NCBI GenBank assembly: GCA_003132085.1
Contig: PKWO01000301.1
Span: forward strand, 1-14,544
Source of the DNA: Oxalobacteraceae bacterium
Lineage (GTDB): Bacteria > Pseudomonadota > Gammaproteobacteria > Burkholderiales > Burkholderiaceae_D
Direction: 5' to 3'
Length of the DNA stretch: 14,544 nucleotides
Part shown: in pieces, positions 1-7,232 of the stretch
Layout of the letters: each line of letters begins with the position of its first letter
Numbering within the stretch: position 1 is the first letter of the stretch
Made by a program: the position numbers and the translations under genes
The notes under the pieces: model-generated
The model's database searches: none
What the model was told of the DNA's origin: nothing
Seen by the model: only the letters and a program-made list of their open reading frames with translations

Positions 1-508
1 TGGAGGTGTTGTAAGCAATGGTTTGCATGGTACCCGGGGCATTGCCGGCCAAGCCGGCAATTGACGCCACATTGACGATCCGGCCGTATTCGCGTGGAAT
101 CATCGATTGTTTTCCGACCGCCTGCGACAGCAGAAAAATACTGCGGATATTCAGGTTCATCACCTTATCCCACGCTTCTACCGGATGATCTTCGGCCGGT
201 GCGCCCCACGTTGCACCGGCGTTATTGATCAGGATATCGATATGTCCCAAACGCTTCAGCGTTTCCGCCACCAGCGGCCCGACCGCCGCTTCCTGAGACA
301 AGTCGGCCGCAATGGCGCTGGCCGAGATGCCGCGCTTTTTCAGATGGGCGACAGCCTCGTCCAGATCAGACTGCTTGCGCGAAGTGAGCACGATTTTCGC
401 CCCCTGCTCGCCCAACGCTTCGGCGATCTGCAATCCCAGGCCGCGCGAGCCGCCGGTGACCAGCGCGGTCTTGCCGGTCAGATCAAAAAGTTGTTGTGTC
501 GTATGCAT
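1..508 (-). CDS. Short-chain dehydrogenase/reductase (FabG-like), 3' end outside window
   Basis: This is an NAD(P)-dependent oxidoreductase of the classical SDR family. It probably acts on a hydroxyacyl/ketoacyl substrate, given the fatty-acid degradation genes upstream. The first 169 residues are visible. They show the TGGSRGLG nucleotide-binding loop (residues 18-25), the INNAG motif (94-98), the catalytic Ser149 in NVASIAG, and Tyr166 of the YxxxK motif, whose Lys falls just past the window edge. The ATG at 508 is preceded by a good AAGGAG Shine-Dalgarno. It lies 72 bp behind the acyl-CoA dehydrogenase on the same strand and is probably the third gene of the operon. Substrate specificity cannot be read from the sequence, and the 3-oxoacyl-ACP reductase label is only a family name. 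Confidence 0.9.
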   Translation of the reverse strand, partial: MHTTQQLFDLTGKTALVTGGSRGLGLQIAEALGEQGAKIVLTSRKQSDLDEAVAHLKKRGISASAIAADLSQEAAVGPLVAETLKRLGHIDILINNAGATWGAPAEDHPVEAWDKVMNLNIRSIFLLSQAVGKQSMIPREYGRIVNVASIAGLAGNAPGTMQTIAYNTS

Positions 509-524
509 CGTGTCTCCTTGTGAT

Positions 525-538
525 ATCAATCGATTGAT
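525..538. promoter_or_regulatory. Perfect 14-bp palindrome upstream of the SDR gene
   Basis: ATCAATCGATTGAT is a perfect palindrome. It lies 17 bp upstream of the SDR start codon, just ahead of its Shine-Dalgarno, in an A+T-rich spacer between the SDR and acyl-CoA dehydrogenase genes. It could be an operator for a dimeric repressor. No promoter boxes are convincing around it, so its function is inferred only. Confidence 0.35.
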
Positions 539-580
539 TTTTAAGATTTTTATAGTCAAAAAATTCACTGCGGCGAAGGC

Positions 581-2395
581 TTAAAACCATGCGTCCTGCA
601 TGTCCAGGGTAGTAGTATCGATACTGTCGAGCAAATCGAGTTGCTGCTGCACCTTCGGCAATTCCCAGCGGAAGAAATAACGGCAAGCCTGCAATTTTCC
701 GCGATAAAAATCCGCATCCTGCCCATCTTTCCCGACTGCGAGCAATGCTTGTTCCAACCAGATCCATGCGACCACCGTATGTCCGAACGCCTCCAGATAG
801 AGCGAGGCGTTGGCGAGTGTCTTATTCATGTCGCCAGCCGCATACAGCATCCGGGTCACCGCTGCGATGCGTTGCAATCCGGTTGCCAGCGCTCCCGCAT
901 AGCCGGCCAGTTCCGGTACCGTCGCCGCCTTGCCGATCGTCTTTTGCACTTCTGCGGCAAGTGCGTTGAATAAAGCCCCATCCAGCATCGACACTTTGCG
1001 GCCAAGCAGGTCCAGACCCTGAATGCCATGTGTGCCTTCATGGATGGGATTGAGGCGGTTATCACGATAGAACTGTTCAACATTGTATTCGCGCGTGTAG
1101 CCGTAGCCCCCATGCACCTGGATCGCCAGGCTGTTGGCTTCGAGGCACCATTGCGAGGGCCAGGATTTGGCAATCGGCGTCAGGATGTCGAGCAACATGG
1201 TTGCATGCTTGCGCGCCGCGTCCGATGCAGCCGTTTTTTCTTCGTCCACCAGGCGAGAGCAATACATGATCAACGCCAGGCCGCCCTCGACATACGCTTT
1301 TTGCGCCAACAGCATGCGTTTGACATCGGTATGCGCGATAATCGGAATCTGCGGCTGGGACGGGTCTTTGGCCTGCGGGTGACGCCCCTGCGGACGTTCG
1401 CGCGCATACTGCAACGCATGCAGATAGCCGGTATAACCGAGCATCACTGCACCGAGGCCGACGCCGATGCGCGCCTCGTTCATCATGTGGAACATGTAGC
1501 CCAGCCCGCGATGCGGCTCGCCCACCAGATAACCGATGGCGCCCGCCTTGCCTTGGGGCTTGAACTTGCCCTCGCCGAAATTCAACAAGCAGTTGGTGGT
1601 GCCGCGATGTCCCATCTTGTGGTTCAGGCCCGCCAGCACCACATCGTTGCGTTCGCCGAGCGAACCATCGGCATTCACCAGTTTTTTCGGGACGATAAAG
1701 AGCGAAATGCCTTTCACGCCGGGAATCAGTTTGCCGTCCGGCCCCGGGATCTTGGCCAGCACCAAATGAATGATGTTTTCCGACAACTCATGCTCGCCGG
1801 CGGAAATCCACATCTTGTTGCCGGTCAGGCGATAGCTGCCGTCTTCCTGCAATTGAGCACGCGTCGCGATGTCGGACAGGCTAGAACCGGCCTGCGGCTC
1901 GGACAGGCACATGGTGCCGAAGAAACGTCCAGTCATCATCGGCTTGACGAAGGTGTCTATCTGCTGCGGCGTTCCGCATTTGAGCAACGTATTGGCATTG
2001 CCGATCGTCAGGAACGTATACGACGACGTGCCGATATTGGCTCCGGTAAAATAGGCCGATGCGGCTTTCTCTACCACTGAAGGCAACTGCATGCCGCCCA
2101 GTTCGTAATCTTGCCCTGCTGCCATCAGCCCCGCTTCACAAAATGCGCTCAGCGCGACGTTGACTTCCGGGATGATATGGACGGTTTCACCGTCAAAATG
2201 CGGCTCCTGCTGGTCGTTCTTCTTGTTGTGAGGCGCAAACAGATCGTTGGCTATCTGTTGCGCGATATCCAGTGTGGCGGTGAAGGTTTCGCGCGTGTGA
2301 TCGGCGAAACGCTCGCGTTGCGTCAGCGACTCGACATCCAACCATTCGTACAGCAGGAAATCGAGGTCGCGGCGGGAGATGATTTTCGATTGCAT
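581..2395 (-). CDS. Acyl-CoA dehydrogenase, long (about 600 aa) type with C-terminal extension
   Basis: This is an FAD-dependent acyl-CoA dehydrogenase, catalysing alpha,beta-desaturation of an acyl-CoA as the first step of beta-oxidation. The 604-residue product is longer than the usual ~380-residue enzymes. It matches the family with an N-terminal helical extension and an extra C-terminal domain, which includes DmdC-like methylthiopropanoyl-CoA dehydrogenases. Visible motifs are MCLSEPQAGSS (162-172, flavin/substrate site), KMWISAGEH (194-202), QVHGGYGYTREY (426-437) and IHEGTHGIQG (451-460) with the likely catalytic base Glu453. The ATG at 2395 is chosen because the protein aligns from MQSKI and an AGGA lies upstream. 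A longer in-frame start at 2437 would run into an inverted repeat. It sits between the thiolase and SDR genes. The actual acyl chain specificity is unknown. Confidence 0.93.
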   Translation of the reverse strand: MQSKIISRRDLDFLLYEWLDVESLTQRERFADHTRETFTATLDIAQQIANDLFAPHNKKNDQQEPHFDGETVHIIPEVNVALSAFCEAGLMAAGQDYELGGMQLPSVVEKAASAYFTGANIGTSSYTFLTIGNANTLLKCGTPQQIDTFVKPMMTGRFFGTMCLSEPQAGSSLSDIATRAQLQEDGSYRLTGNKMWISAGEHELSENIIHLVLAKIPGPDGKLIPGVKGISLFIVPKKLVNADGSLGERNDVVLAGLNHKMGHRGTTNCLLNFGEGKFKPQGKAGAIGYLVGEPHRGLGYMFHMMNEARIGVGLGAVMLGYTGYLHALQYARERPQGRHPQAKDPSQPQIPIIAHTDVKRMLLAQKAYVEGGLALIMYCSRLVDEEKTAASDAARKHATMLLDILTPIAKSWPSQWCLEANSLAIQVHGGYGYTREYNVEQFYRDNRLNPIHEGTHGIQGLDLLGRKVSMLDGALFNALAAEVQKTIGKAATVPELAGYAGALATGLQRIAAVTRMLYAAGDMNKTLANASLYLEAFGHTVVAWIWLEQALLAVGKDGQDADFYRGKLQACRYFFRWELPKVQQQLDLLDSIDTTTLDMQDAWF

Positions 2396-2436
2396 GGTTA
2401 TCCTGCAAAGGTGGTTTCGTCGACAGTGCCGGGGCA

Positions 2437-2479
2437 ACGTGTTTCACGGTTGAGTGCTTGCCTCAAGCGCGAAACACGT
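2437..2479. repeat. Long inverted repeat (18-bp arms, 7-nt loop) between thiolase and acyl-CoA dehydrogenase genes
   Basis: The left arm 2437-2454 and right arm 2462-2479 are complementary at 16 of 18 positions. The outer nine pairs (ACGTGTTTC/GAAACACGT) and the inner five (TTGAG/CTCAA) are perfect. In the minus-strand transcript this forms a strong hairpin just after the thiolase stop and about 40 nt before the dehydrogenase start. No T-tract follows, so it is not a standard intrinsic terminator. An mRNA processing or stabilising element, or a protein-binding site, is more likely. Confidence 0.6.
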
Positions 2480-2486
2480 GCATAAG

Positions 2487-2510
2487 TCAGACCATCAGAC
2501 CATCAGACCA
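2487..2510 (-). repeat. Three tandem 8-bp repeats overlapping the thiolase stop codon
   Basis: On the coding strand TGGTCTGA occurs three times in direct succession. The first copy supplies the last codon bases and the TGA stop of the thiolase. Because the unit is 8 bp, the three TGA triplets fall in all three reading frames. The array looks like a replication-slippage expansion. Confidence 0.75.
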
Positions 2511-3681
2511 CTTCAAATAAGCCCGCCGCGCCCTGCCCGCCACCGATACACATGGTCACGACCACATACTTGACGCCACGGCGTTTGCCTTCGATCAATG
2601 CATGCCCGGTCAGGCGCGCACCGGAGACACCGTAAGGGTGCCCGACCGCAATCGCGCCGCCATCAACATTCAGGCGATCCATCGGAATACCCAGCTTGTC
2701 CGCGCAATACAGCACCTGCACAGCGAACGCTTCATTCAATTCCCATAAGCCGATGTCTTCCACTTTCAAGCCTGCTTTTTTCAGCAATTTAGGGATCGCG
2801 AACACCGGCCCAATACCCATTTCATCGGGTTCGCAGCCGGCTACCGCAAAACCGCGAAAAATTCCCAGCGGCGTCAACCCCTTCGCTTCGGCTACCTTGC
2901 TGTTCATGACGATGGCCACCGACGCACCGTCCGAAAATTGGCTCGCATTGCCGGCAGAAATCACCCCGCCCGGCATCGCGGAACGGATCTTCGATACCGC
3001 CTCCAGCGTCGTATCGGCGCGTATGCCCTCGTCGGCGGAAATGGTGACTTCCTGTGTATAAAGCTTGCCGCTGGCCTTGTCGGCCACGCCCATGATGGTA
3101 GTCATCGGCACAATCTCGTCATTGAACTTGCCTGCAGCTTGGCCTGCCGCCGCACGCAACTGGCTTTGCACGCCGTATTCGTCTTGCCGTTCGCGCGAAA
3201 TGCCGTAGCGCTTGGCTACCACCTCGGCGGTTTGCAGCATCGGCCAATATACTTCCGGCTTATGCTCTTTCAGCCAGGTTTCAACGATCATGTGGTGGTT
3301 AGCTTCTTGCTGTACGCAAGAAATCGATTCCACTCCGCCCGCCGCAAAGATGTCGCCTTCGCCGGCAATCACGCGCTGCGCGGCCAGCGCAATGGTTTGC
3401 AGTCCGGACGAACAAAATCGATTGATCGTCATCCCTGCGGTTGTCACGGGACAACCGGCACGCAAAGCGATCTGGCGCGCAATATTGCTGCCGGTCGCGC
3501 CTTCCGGCGTCGCACATCCGATGAGCACATCTTCGACTTCGCCGAATTCAATTCCCGCCCGGGTGATCGCGGCATTGAGCACATGCCCGCCCATCGTGGC
3601 GCCATGCGTCATATTGAAAGCGCCCTTCCAGGACTTGGCGAGGCCGGTGCGAGCGGTCGATACGATGACGGCGTCGGTCAT
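2503..3681 (-). CDS. Acetyl-CoA C-acyltransferase (thiolase)
   Basis: This thiolase cleaves 3-ketoacyl-CoA with CoA to acetyl-CoA and a shortened acyl-CoA, the last step of beta-oxidation. The reverse Claisen condensation is also possible. The 392-residue length and the catalytic residues match biosynthetic and degradative thiolases: nucleophile Cys90 in NRFCSSG, His348 in GGAIAVGHPYGVSGAR, and Cys378 in MCIGGGQGAAG. The ATG at 3681 has a clear AAGGAG upstream. It is the first gene of the minus-strand operon and faces the MFS carrier across a divergent control region. The dehydrogenase and SDR partners favour a degradative role. The exact symbol (fadA, phaA, paaJ or other) cannot be decided from sequence alone. 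Confidence 0.95.
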   Translation of the reverse strand: MTDAVIVSTARTGLAKSWKGAFNMTHGATMGGHVLNAAITRAGIEFGEVEDVLIGCATPEGATGSNIARQIALRAGCPVTTAGMTINRFCSSGLQTIALAAQRVIAGEGDIFAAGGVESISCVQQEANHHMIVETWLKEHKPEVYWPMLQTAEVVAKRYGISRERQDEYGVQSQLRAAAGQAAGKFNDEIVPMTTIMGVADKASGKLYTQEVTISADEGIRADTTLEAVSKIRSAMPGGVISAGNASQFSDGASVAIVMNSKVAEAKGLTPLGIFRGFAVAGCEPDEMGIGPVFAIPKLLKKAGLKVEDIGLWELNEAFAVQVLYCADKLGIPMDRLNVDGGAIAVGHPYGVSGARLTGHALIEGKRRGVKYVVVTMCIGGGQGAAGLFEVV

Positions 3682-3782
3682 GTGAGTCTCCTTTTATGCG
3701 TTATGTTCGTTATTCGATAGTGTAGTGCGCAGCCGCATCGGCGGGTACGAAATTCGCCCGTGGCTCCACTCCCATGGCGGGC

Positions 3783-3887
3783 GATTTGCCCAGCGAAATA
3801 TGAGCATATCATAATTTTAGTACGATCGTTCGCAAATATTTCAGTGTCCGTTTCTACTGCAACGCAACAGATTTCGCCAGCGAAATC
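3783..3887. repeat. Two copies of an 18-bp palindromic element in the divergent promoter region
   Basis: The element at 3870-3887 has 7-bp perfect arms, GATTTCG and CGAAATC, around CCAG. A second copy at 3783-3800 is identical at 15 of 18 positions, with weaker symmetry. Their starts are 87 bp apart and they flank the TetR-like palindrome. They could be paired operators for one regulator of the divergent thiolase and MFS genes. This is inference from repetition and symmetry. Confidence 0.4.
3815..3836. promoter_or_regulatory. Candidate TetR-type operator between thiolase operon and MFS gene
   Basis: An imperfect palindrome is centred on ACGATCGT (3822-3829), with further matching G/C and TTT/AAA pairs outside it. 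The left half reads TTTTAGTACG. This style resembles operators of TetR-family repressors of fatty-acid degradation in Betaproteobacteria, such as FadP, as far as I recall. It lies 134 bp upstream of the thiolase start. No regulator gene is in the window. Confidence 0.4.
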
Positions 3888-3901
3888 AGCCGATGCGCGC
3901 T

Positions 3902-3942
3902 GTAAGTTCCGGTAAGTTTCAAGCAAGTATTGCGTAAGTTTC
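3902..3942 (+). repeat. Three helically phased direct repeats (GTAAGTTTC) upstream of MFS gene
   Basis: GTAAGTTCC at 3902, GTAAGTTTC at 3912 and GTAAGTTTC at 3934 start 10 and 22 bp apart, about one and two helical turns, so they present on one DNA face. They end 39 bp upstream of a -10-like hexamer. This layout is typical of an activator binding to tandem half-sites. Confidence 0.45.
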
Positions 3943-3981
3943 GCGTCGCAGACTGCCCTGTGCAAGCAGCGGCCCAAGTCA

Positions 3982-3987
3982 TATAAC
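3982..3987 (+). promoter_or_regulatory. Possible -10 box (TATAAC) of the MFS gene
   Basis: TATAAC matches the sigma-70 -10 consensus at five of six positions and lies 40 bp upstream of the MFS start codon. At 17 bp spacing the -35 position reads TGTGCA, which is weak. That fits a promoter needing activation from the upstream direct repeats. Confidence 0.4.
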
Positions 3988-4027
3988 CCACCTTAAAAAC
4001 AATTGCTGGAATTAGCCGGAGACAAGC

Positions 4028-5692
4028 ATGACCATAGCACCTACAGTTGCTCGCGGCATGACGCACGAGGAACGAAAGGTCATTTTCGCCTCGTCGCTCG
4101 GCACCGTTTTTGAATGGTACGATTTCTACCTATATCTCGCGCTGACCCAAATTATCGCCAAACAATTCTTTTCGGGCACAGACCCCAACACGGCCAATAT
4201 TTTTACCCTGTTGGCATTCGCCGCCGGTTTCATCGTGCGCCCGTTCGGGGCGATGGTATTTGGTCGCCTGGGCGACATGATAGGTCGAAAATATACCTTT
4301 CTAGTGACTATCGTCATAATGGGTAGTTCCACCTTTCTTGTCGGCATTCTTCCAAATTACCAGATGATAGGGATCGCCGCGCCGATCACCCTGGTCACCC
4401 TGCGCATCCTGCAAGGCCTGGCCATGGGCGGCGAGTACGGCGGCGCGGCCATCTATGTGGCCGAGCATGCGCCCAACGACAAACGCGGCCTATTTACTTC
4501 ATGGATACAAACTACTGCGACCATGGGCCTATTCCTGTCGCTGATCGTGATCCAAGTGACCCGCATGGCCACCGGCGAGGCGGCGTTTGCCGCCAACGGC
4601 TGGCGCATTCCGTTCCTGATATCGATCTTCCTGCTGATGGTGTCCGCATGGATCCGCCTGACAATGAGTGAGTCCCCGGCTTTCGCCAAGATGAAAGCGG
4701 CCGGCAAGACGTCCAAAGCGCCGTTGATGGAATCCTTCGGACAATGGAAAAACCTGAAAATCGTCATTCTTGCGTTGCTGGGCTTGACTGCCGGTCAAGC
4801 AGTGGTCTGGTATACCGGCCAGTTCTATGCGCTGCTTTTCTTGTCCCAAATTCTTAAAGTCGACAGTCAGACCGCCAACTTCCTGGTTGCCGCTTCGCTG
4901 CTGTTAGGCATGCCGTTCTTCATCGTATTCGGCTGGCTCTCCGACAAGATCGGCCGCAAAATGCTCATCATGGCGGGATGCCTGATCGCCGGGCTTACGT
5001 ATTTTCCGATTTTCGGCGGCCTGACGCATTACGCTAATCCGGCGCTGGAAACCGCGCTGAACAATTCGCCCGTCGTGGTCACCGCCGACCCCGGCCGTTG
5101 CCAGTTCCTATTCAATCCGACCGGCACCAAGACGTTCACCAGTTCGTGCGACATCGCCCGGACCGTGCTGTCCAACGCATCGGTCGGCTACACCAGCATG
5201 GATGGACCTGCAGGCGCCATCGCGTCAATCAAGATTGGCGATAAGGTCATTCAAGGCTACGATGCCACCGACCTTTCGAAAGAAGAAGCCGACGCCAAGG
5301 GCAAGACGTTCAAGAAGGAATTGGGTGTTGCGATCAAGGCTGCAGGATACCCGACCAAAGCGGACCCGGACCGGATCAATTACCCGATGGTGGTATTGCT
5401 GCTGACGATTCTGGTGATTTATGTGACGATGGTGTACGGCCCTATCGCCGCAATGCTGGTTGAAATGTTCCCGACCCGAATCCGCTACACGTCGATGTCG
5501 CTTCCGTACCACATCGGCAACGGGTGGTTTGGCGGGTTGCTGCCTGCAGTTGTATTTGCATTGTCGTCGTACAAGGGCGATATTTATTTCGGCTTGTCGT
5601 ATCCAATAGCAGTAGCAGGCATGACTTTTGTGATCGGCATGCTGTTTGTCAAGGAAACCAAGGATAACGACATCTACGCGACCGAGCGCTAA
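4028..5692 (+). CDS. MFS transporter, metabolite:H+ symporter (MHS/ProP-like) with large periplasmic insert
   Basis: This is an inner-membrane proton-coupled symporter, probably for an organic acid or similar small metabolite. The 554 residues show the MHS signature FEWYDFYLY (28-36), loop 2-3 motif GRLGDMIGRK (79-88), RILQGLAMGGEYGGA (126-140), SESPAF (214-219), and the second-half motif LSDKIGRK (304-311). Family members are usually about 430-450 residues. The excess is a hydrophilic stretch at about 334-450, between predicted TM9 and TM10, containing Cys358 and Cys374. By topology it would be periplasmic. The ATG at 4028 follows GGAGA. The gene diverges from the thiolase operon, which suggests but does not prove import of a compound degraded by it. 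The substrate is unknown. Confidence 0.9.
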   Translation: MTIAPTVARGMTHEERKVIFASSLGTVFEWYDFYLYLALTQIIAKQFFSGTDPNTANIFTLLAFAAGFIVRPFGAMVFGRLGDMIGRKYTFLVTIVIMGSSTFLVGILPNYQMIGIAAPITLVTLRILQGLAMGGEYGGAAIYVAEHAPNDKRGLFTSWIQTTATMGLFLSLIVIQVTRMATGEAAFAANGWRIPFLISIFLLMVSAWIRLTMSESPAFAKMKAAGKTSKAPLMESFGQWKNLKIVILALLGLTAGQAVVWYTGQFYALLFLSQILKVDSQTANFLVAASLLLGMPFFIVFGWLSDKIGRKMLIMAGCLIAGLTYFPIFGGLTHYANPALETALNNSPVVVTADPGRCQFLFNPTGTKTFTSSCDIARTVLSNASVGYTSMDGPAGAIASIKIGDKVIQGYDATDLSKEEADAKGKTFKKELGVAIKAAGYPTKADPDRINYPMVVLLLTILVIYVTMVYGPIAAMLVEMFPTRIRYTSMSLPYHIGNGWFGGLLPAVVFALSSYKGDIYFGLSYPIAVAGMTFVIGMLFVKETKDNDIYATER

Positions 5693-5761
5693 ACCAAACG
5701 AGTCGTAGTCCGTCTGCGCGCATATATGTAAGATTTCATTCGAAATAGTGTATTTTTTGAT

Positions 5762-5786
5762 ATTTTGCACTGTCAAAATGGTGCAA
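5762..5786. promoter_or_regulatory. Overlapping inverted repeats upstream of purT
   Basis: Two perfect 6-bp inverted repeats overlap: ATTTTG/CAAAAT (5762-5767 and 5774-5779) and TTGCAC/GTGCAA (5765-5770 and 5781-5786). They cannot form together as hairpins. The TGCAC/GTGCA halves resemble NtrC half-sites, but the spacing is 10 instead of 7. A regulatory site is possible; which factor binds is unknown. Confidence 0.3.
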
Positions 5787-5824
5787 GATTTGGTATTGTC
5801 GCCGTGCAAATACATCGTTTATTC

Positions 5825-5872
5825 ATGCCACCTCCTCCACACTGCAGCAATATCAGAATTCTTTTTTTATGA
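5825..5872 (+). CDS. Tiny upstream ORF with four consecutive prolines, overlapping purT start
   Basis: An ATG at 5825 opens a 15-codon frame reading MPPPPHCSNIRILFL. Its TGA stop (5870-5872) overlaps the purT start as ATGA. Codons 2-5 are all proline, a known cause of ribosome pausing that is relieved by EF-P. purT itself has no Shine-Dalgarno, so coupling from this frame is conceivable. The upstream ORF also lacks a clear Shine-Dalgarno, so it may be chance. It is reported as a candidate leader peptide. Confidence 0.3.
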   Translation: MPPPPHCSNIRILFL

Positions 5873-7083
5873 AAAAACCCGTCAGACTCGGCACTCCGCT
5901 TTCACCTTCCGCAACCAAAGTCATGCTGCTCGGCTCCGGCGAACTTGGCAAAGAGGTCATCATTTCACTGCAACGCCTGGGAGTCGAAGTCATCGCCGTT
6001 GACCGCTATGCCGATGCACCCGGTCACCAGGTTGCCCATCGCGCCCATGTGATCAACATGACTGACGGCGCCGCATTGGCCGCCCTTATCGCGTTGGAAA
6101 AACCCGATTTAGTGGTGCCGGAAATTGAGGCGATTGCCACCTCTACCCTGGTTGAACTGGAAAAAGCCGGCAAGGTCACCGTCATTCCCACGGCCCGCGC
6201 CGCCTGGTTGACGATGAATCGGGAAGGCATCCGCCGCCTTGCGGCCGAAGAGCTTGGTTTGCCGACCTCGCCGTATCGGTTTGCCGATAATCTGGAACAA
6301 CTGCAAGCCGCCTGCGAAGAGATAGGTTTCCCATGCATTATCAAGCCGGTCATGTCTTCGTCGGGCAAGGGGCAATCCAAAATCGATAGTCGGCATGAAG
6401 TGGAAGCCGCCTGGAACTATGCCGCAACCGGAGGTCGGGTCGATGCCGGGCGCGTGATTGTCGAAGGATTCATCGACTTTGAATATGAAATTACGCAATT
6501 GACCGTGCGCGCACTCGATCAACACGGAACGCCTGCCACGCATTTCTGCGAACCAATCGGTCATGTGCAAGTGAAAGGCGACTATATCGAGTCGTGGCAG
6601 CCGCATCCGATGCATCCGGCTGCATTGGCCCGCGCGCGCGAGATCGCCCAAAAAGTCACCGACAATCTCGGCGGCCTCGGTTTGTTCGGCGTCGAATTGT
6701 TCGTCAAGAACGACATGGTATGGTTCTCGGAAGTCAGCCCGCGCCCGCATGACACCGGCATGGTCACCATGTGCAGCCAGGTGCAAAGCGAATTCGAATT
6801 GCACGCCAAGGCTATCCTGGGTTTGCCGATCGATGTCACGCTCAGAAGCCCGGGAGCTTCGGCGGTGATATACGGTCAACACGATGCCAAAGCGATCGCC
6901 TTTGAGGGAGTAGCGGACGCCTTGCGCGTGCCGGGAGCCGATATCCGCCTGTTTGGCAAGCCGGAGTCGTTCGCGCGGCGTCGAATGGGCGTTGCTCTCG
7001 CCACCGCACATGATGTGGATACCGCGCGCAAGCGCGCCAAGGAAGCCGCCTCCAAGGTCAAGCCGGTCGTTATTTCCGAATAA
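5869..7083 (+). CDS. purT: Formate-dependent phosphoribosylglycinamide formyltransferase (GAR transformylase 2)
   Basis: PurT makes formyl-GAR from GAR, formate and ATP in the third step of de novo purine synthesis, without using formyl-folate. It is a cytosolic ATP-grasp enzyme. The 404 residues align along the full length with E. coli PurT: LLGSGELGKEV (20-30), VDRYADAPGHQVAHR (44-58), EIEAIAT (85-91), MNREGIRRLAAEELGLPTS (116-134), KPVMSSSGKGQS (159-170), the acidic metal site with Glu276 (FGVELFV) and Glu288 (SEVSPRPHDTGMVT), and LFGKPE (361-366). The N-terminus is a few residues longer than in E. coli. The ATG at 5869 directly follows a T7 tract and has no Shine-Dalgarno. An anti-SD-like CCTCCTCC sits about 30 nt upstream. 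It seems monocistronic and converges with the PBP1A gene. Confidence 0.97.
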   Translation: MKKPVRLGTPLSPSATKVMLLGSGELGKEVIISLQRLGVEVIAVDRYADAPGHQVAHRAHVINMTDGAALAALIALEKPDLVVPEIEAIATSTLVELEKAGKVTVIPTARAAWLTMNREGIRRLAAEELGLPTSPYRFADNLEQLQAACEEIGFPCIIKPVMSSSGKGQSKIDSRHEVEAAWNYAATGGRVDAGRVIVEGFIDFEYEITQLTVRALDQHGTPATHFCEPIGHVQVKGDYIESWQPHPMHPAALARAREIAQKVTDNLGGLGLFGVELFVKNDMVWFSEVSPRPHDTGMVTMCSQVQSEFELHAKAILGLPIDVTLRSPGASAVIYGQHDAKAIAFEGVADALRVPGADIRLFGKPESFARRRMGVALATAHDVDTARKRAKEAASKVKPVVISE

Positions 7084-7232
7084 TAAAACTCAAGTTCCTC
7101 GATACCAGGCACCAGGGACATCGTAACCGGCGACGATATCTTTCGAATTTGGTCGCTACGTTCTATGCAACTTTATTTGTGACTATTCAGCCGGACTAAC
7201 ACAGCGAATGAATAGGCGCGCATAACTCTCTG

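Noticed and set aside
1028..2080. 350-residue plus-strand ORF antisense to the acyl-CoA dehydrogenase gene
   Set aside because: It is rich in Arg, His and Gln without recognisable motifs and is explained as a high-G+C shadow of a well-supported enzyme gene.
2396..2437. Longer acyl-CoA dehydrogenase start at 2437
   Set aside because: The extra 14 residues (PRHCRRNH...) do not fit the family and would lie on the inverted repeat. The ATG at 2395 gives the usual N-terminus.
5736..5758. ATTTC/GAAAT hairpin followed by T6 after the MFS gene
   Set aside because: The stem is only 5 bp, A+T-rich and separated from the T-run, which is too weak for an intrinsic terminator.
7084..7232. Terminator between the convergent purT and PBP1A genes
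   Set aside because: Only a weak ATCGT/ACGAT pair without a T-tract is visible, so I do not call a terminator.
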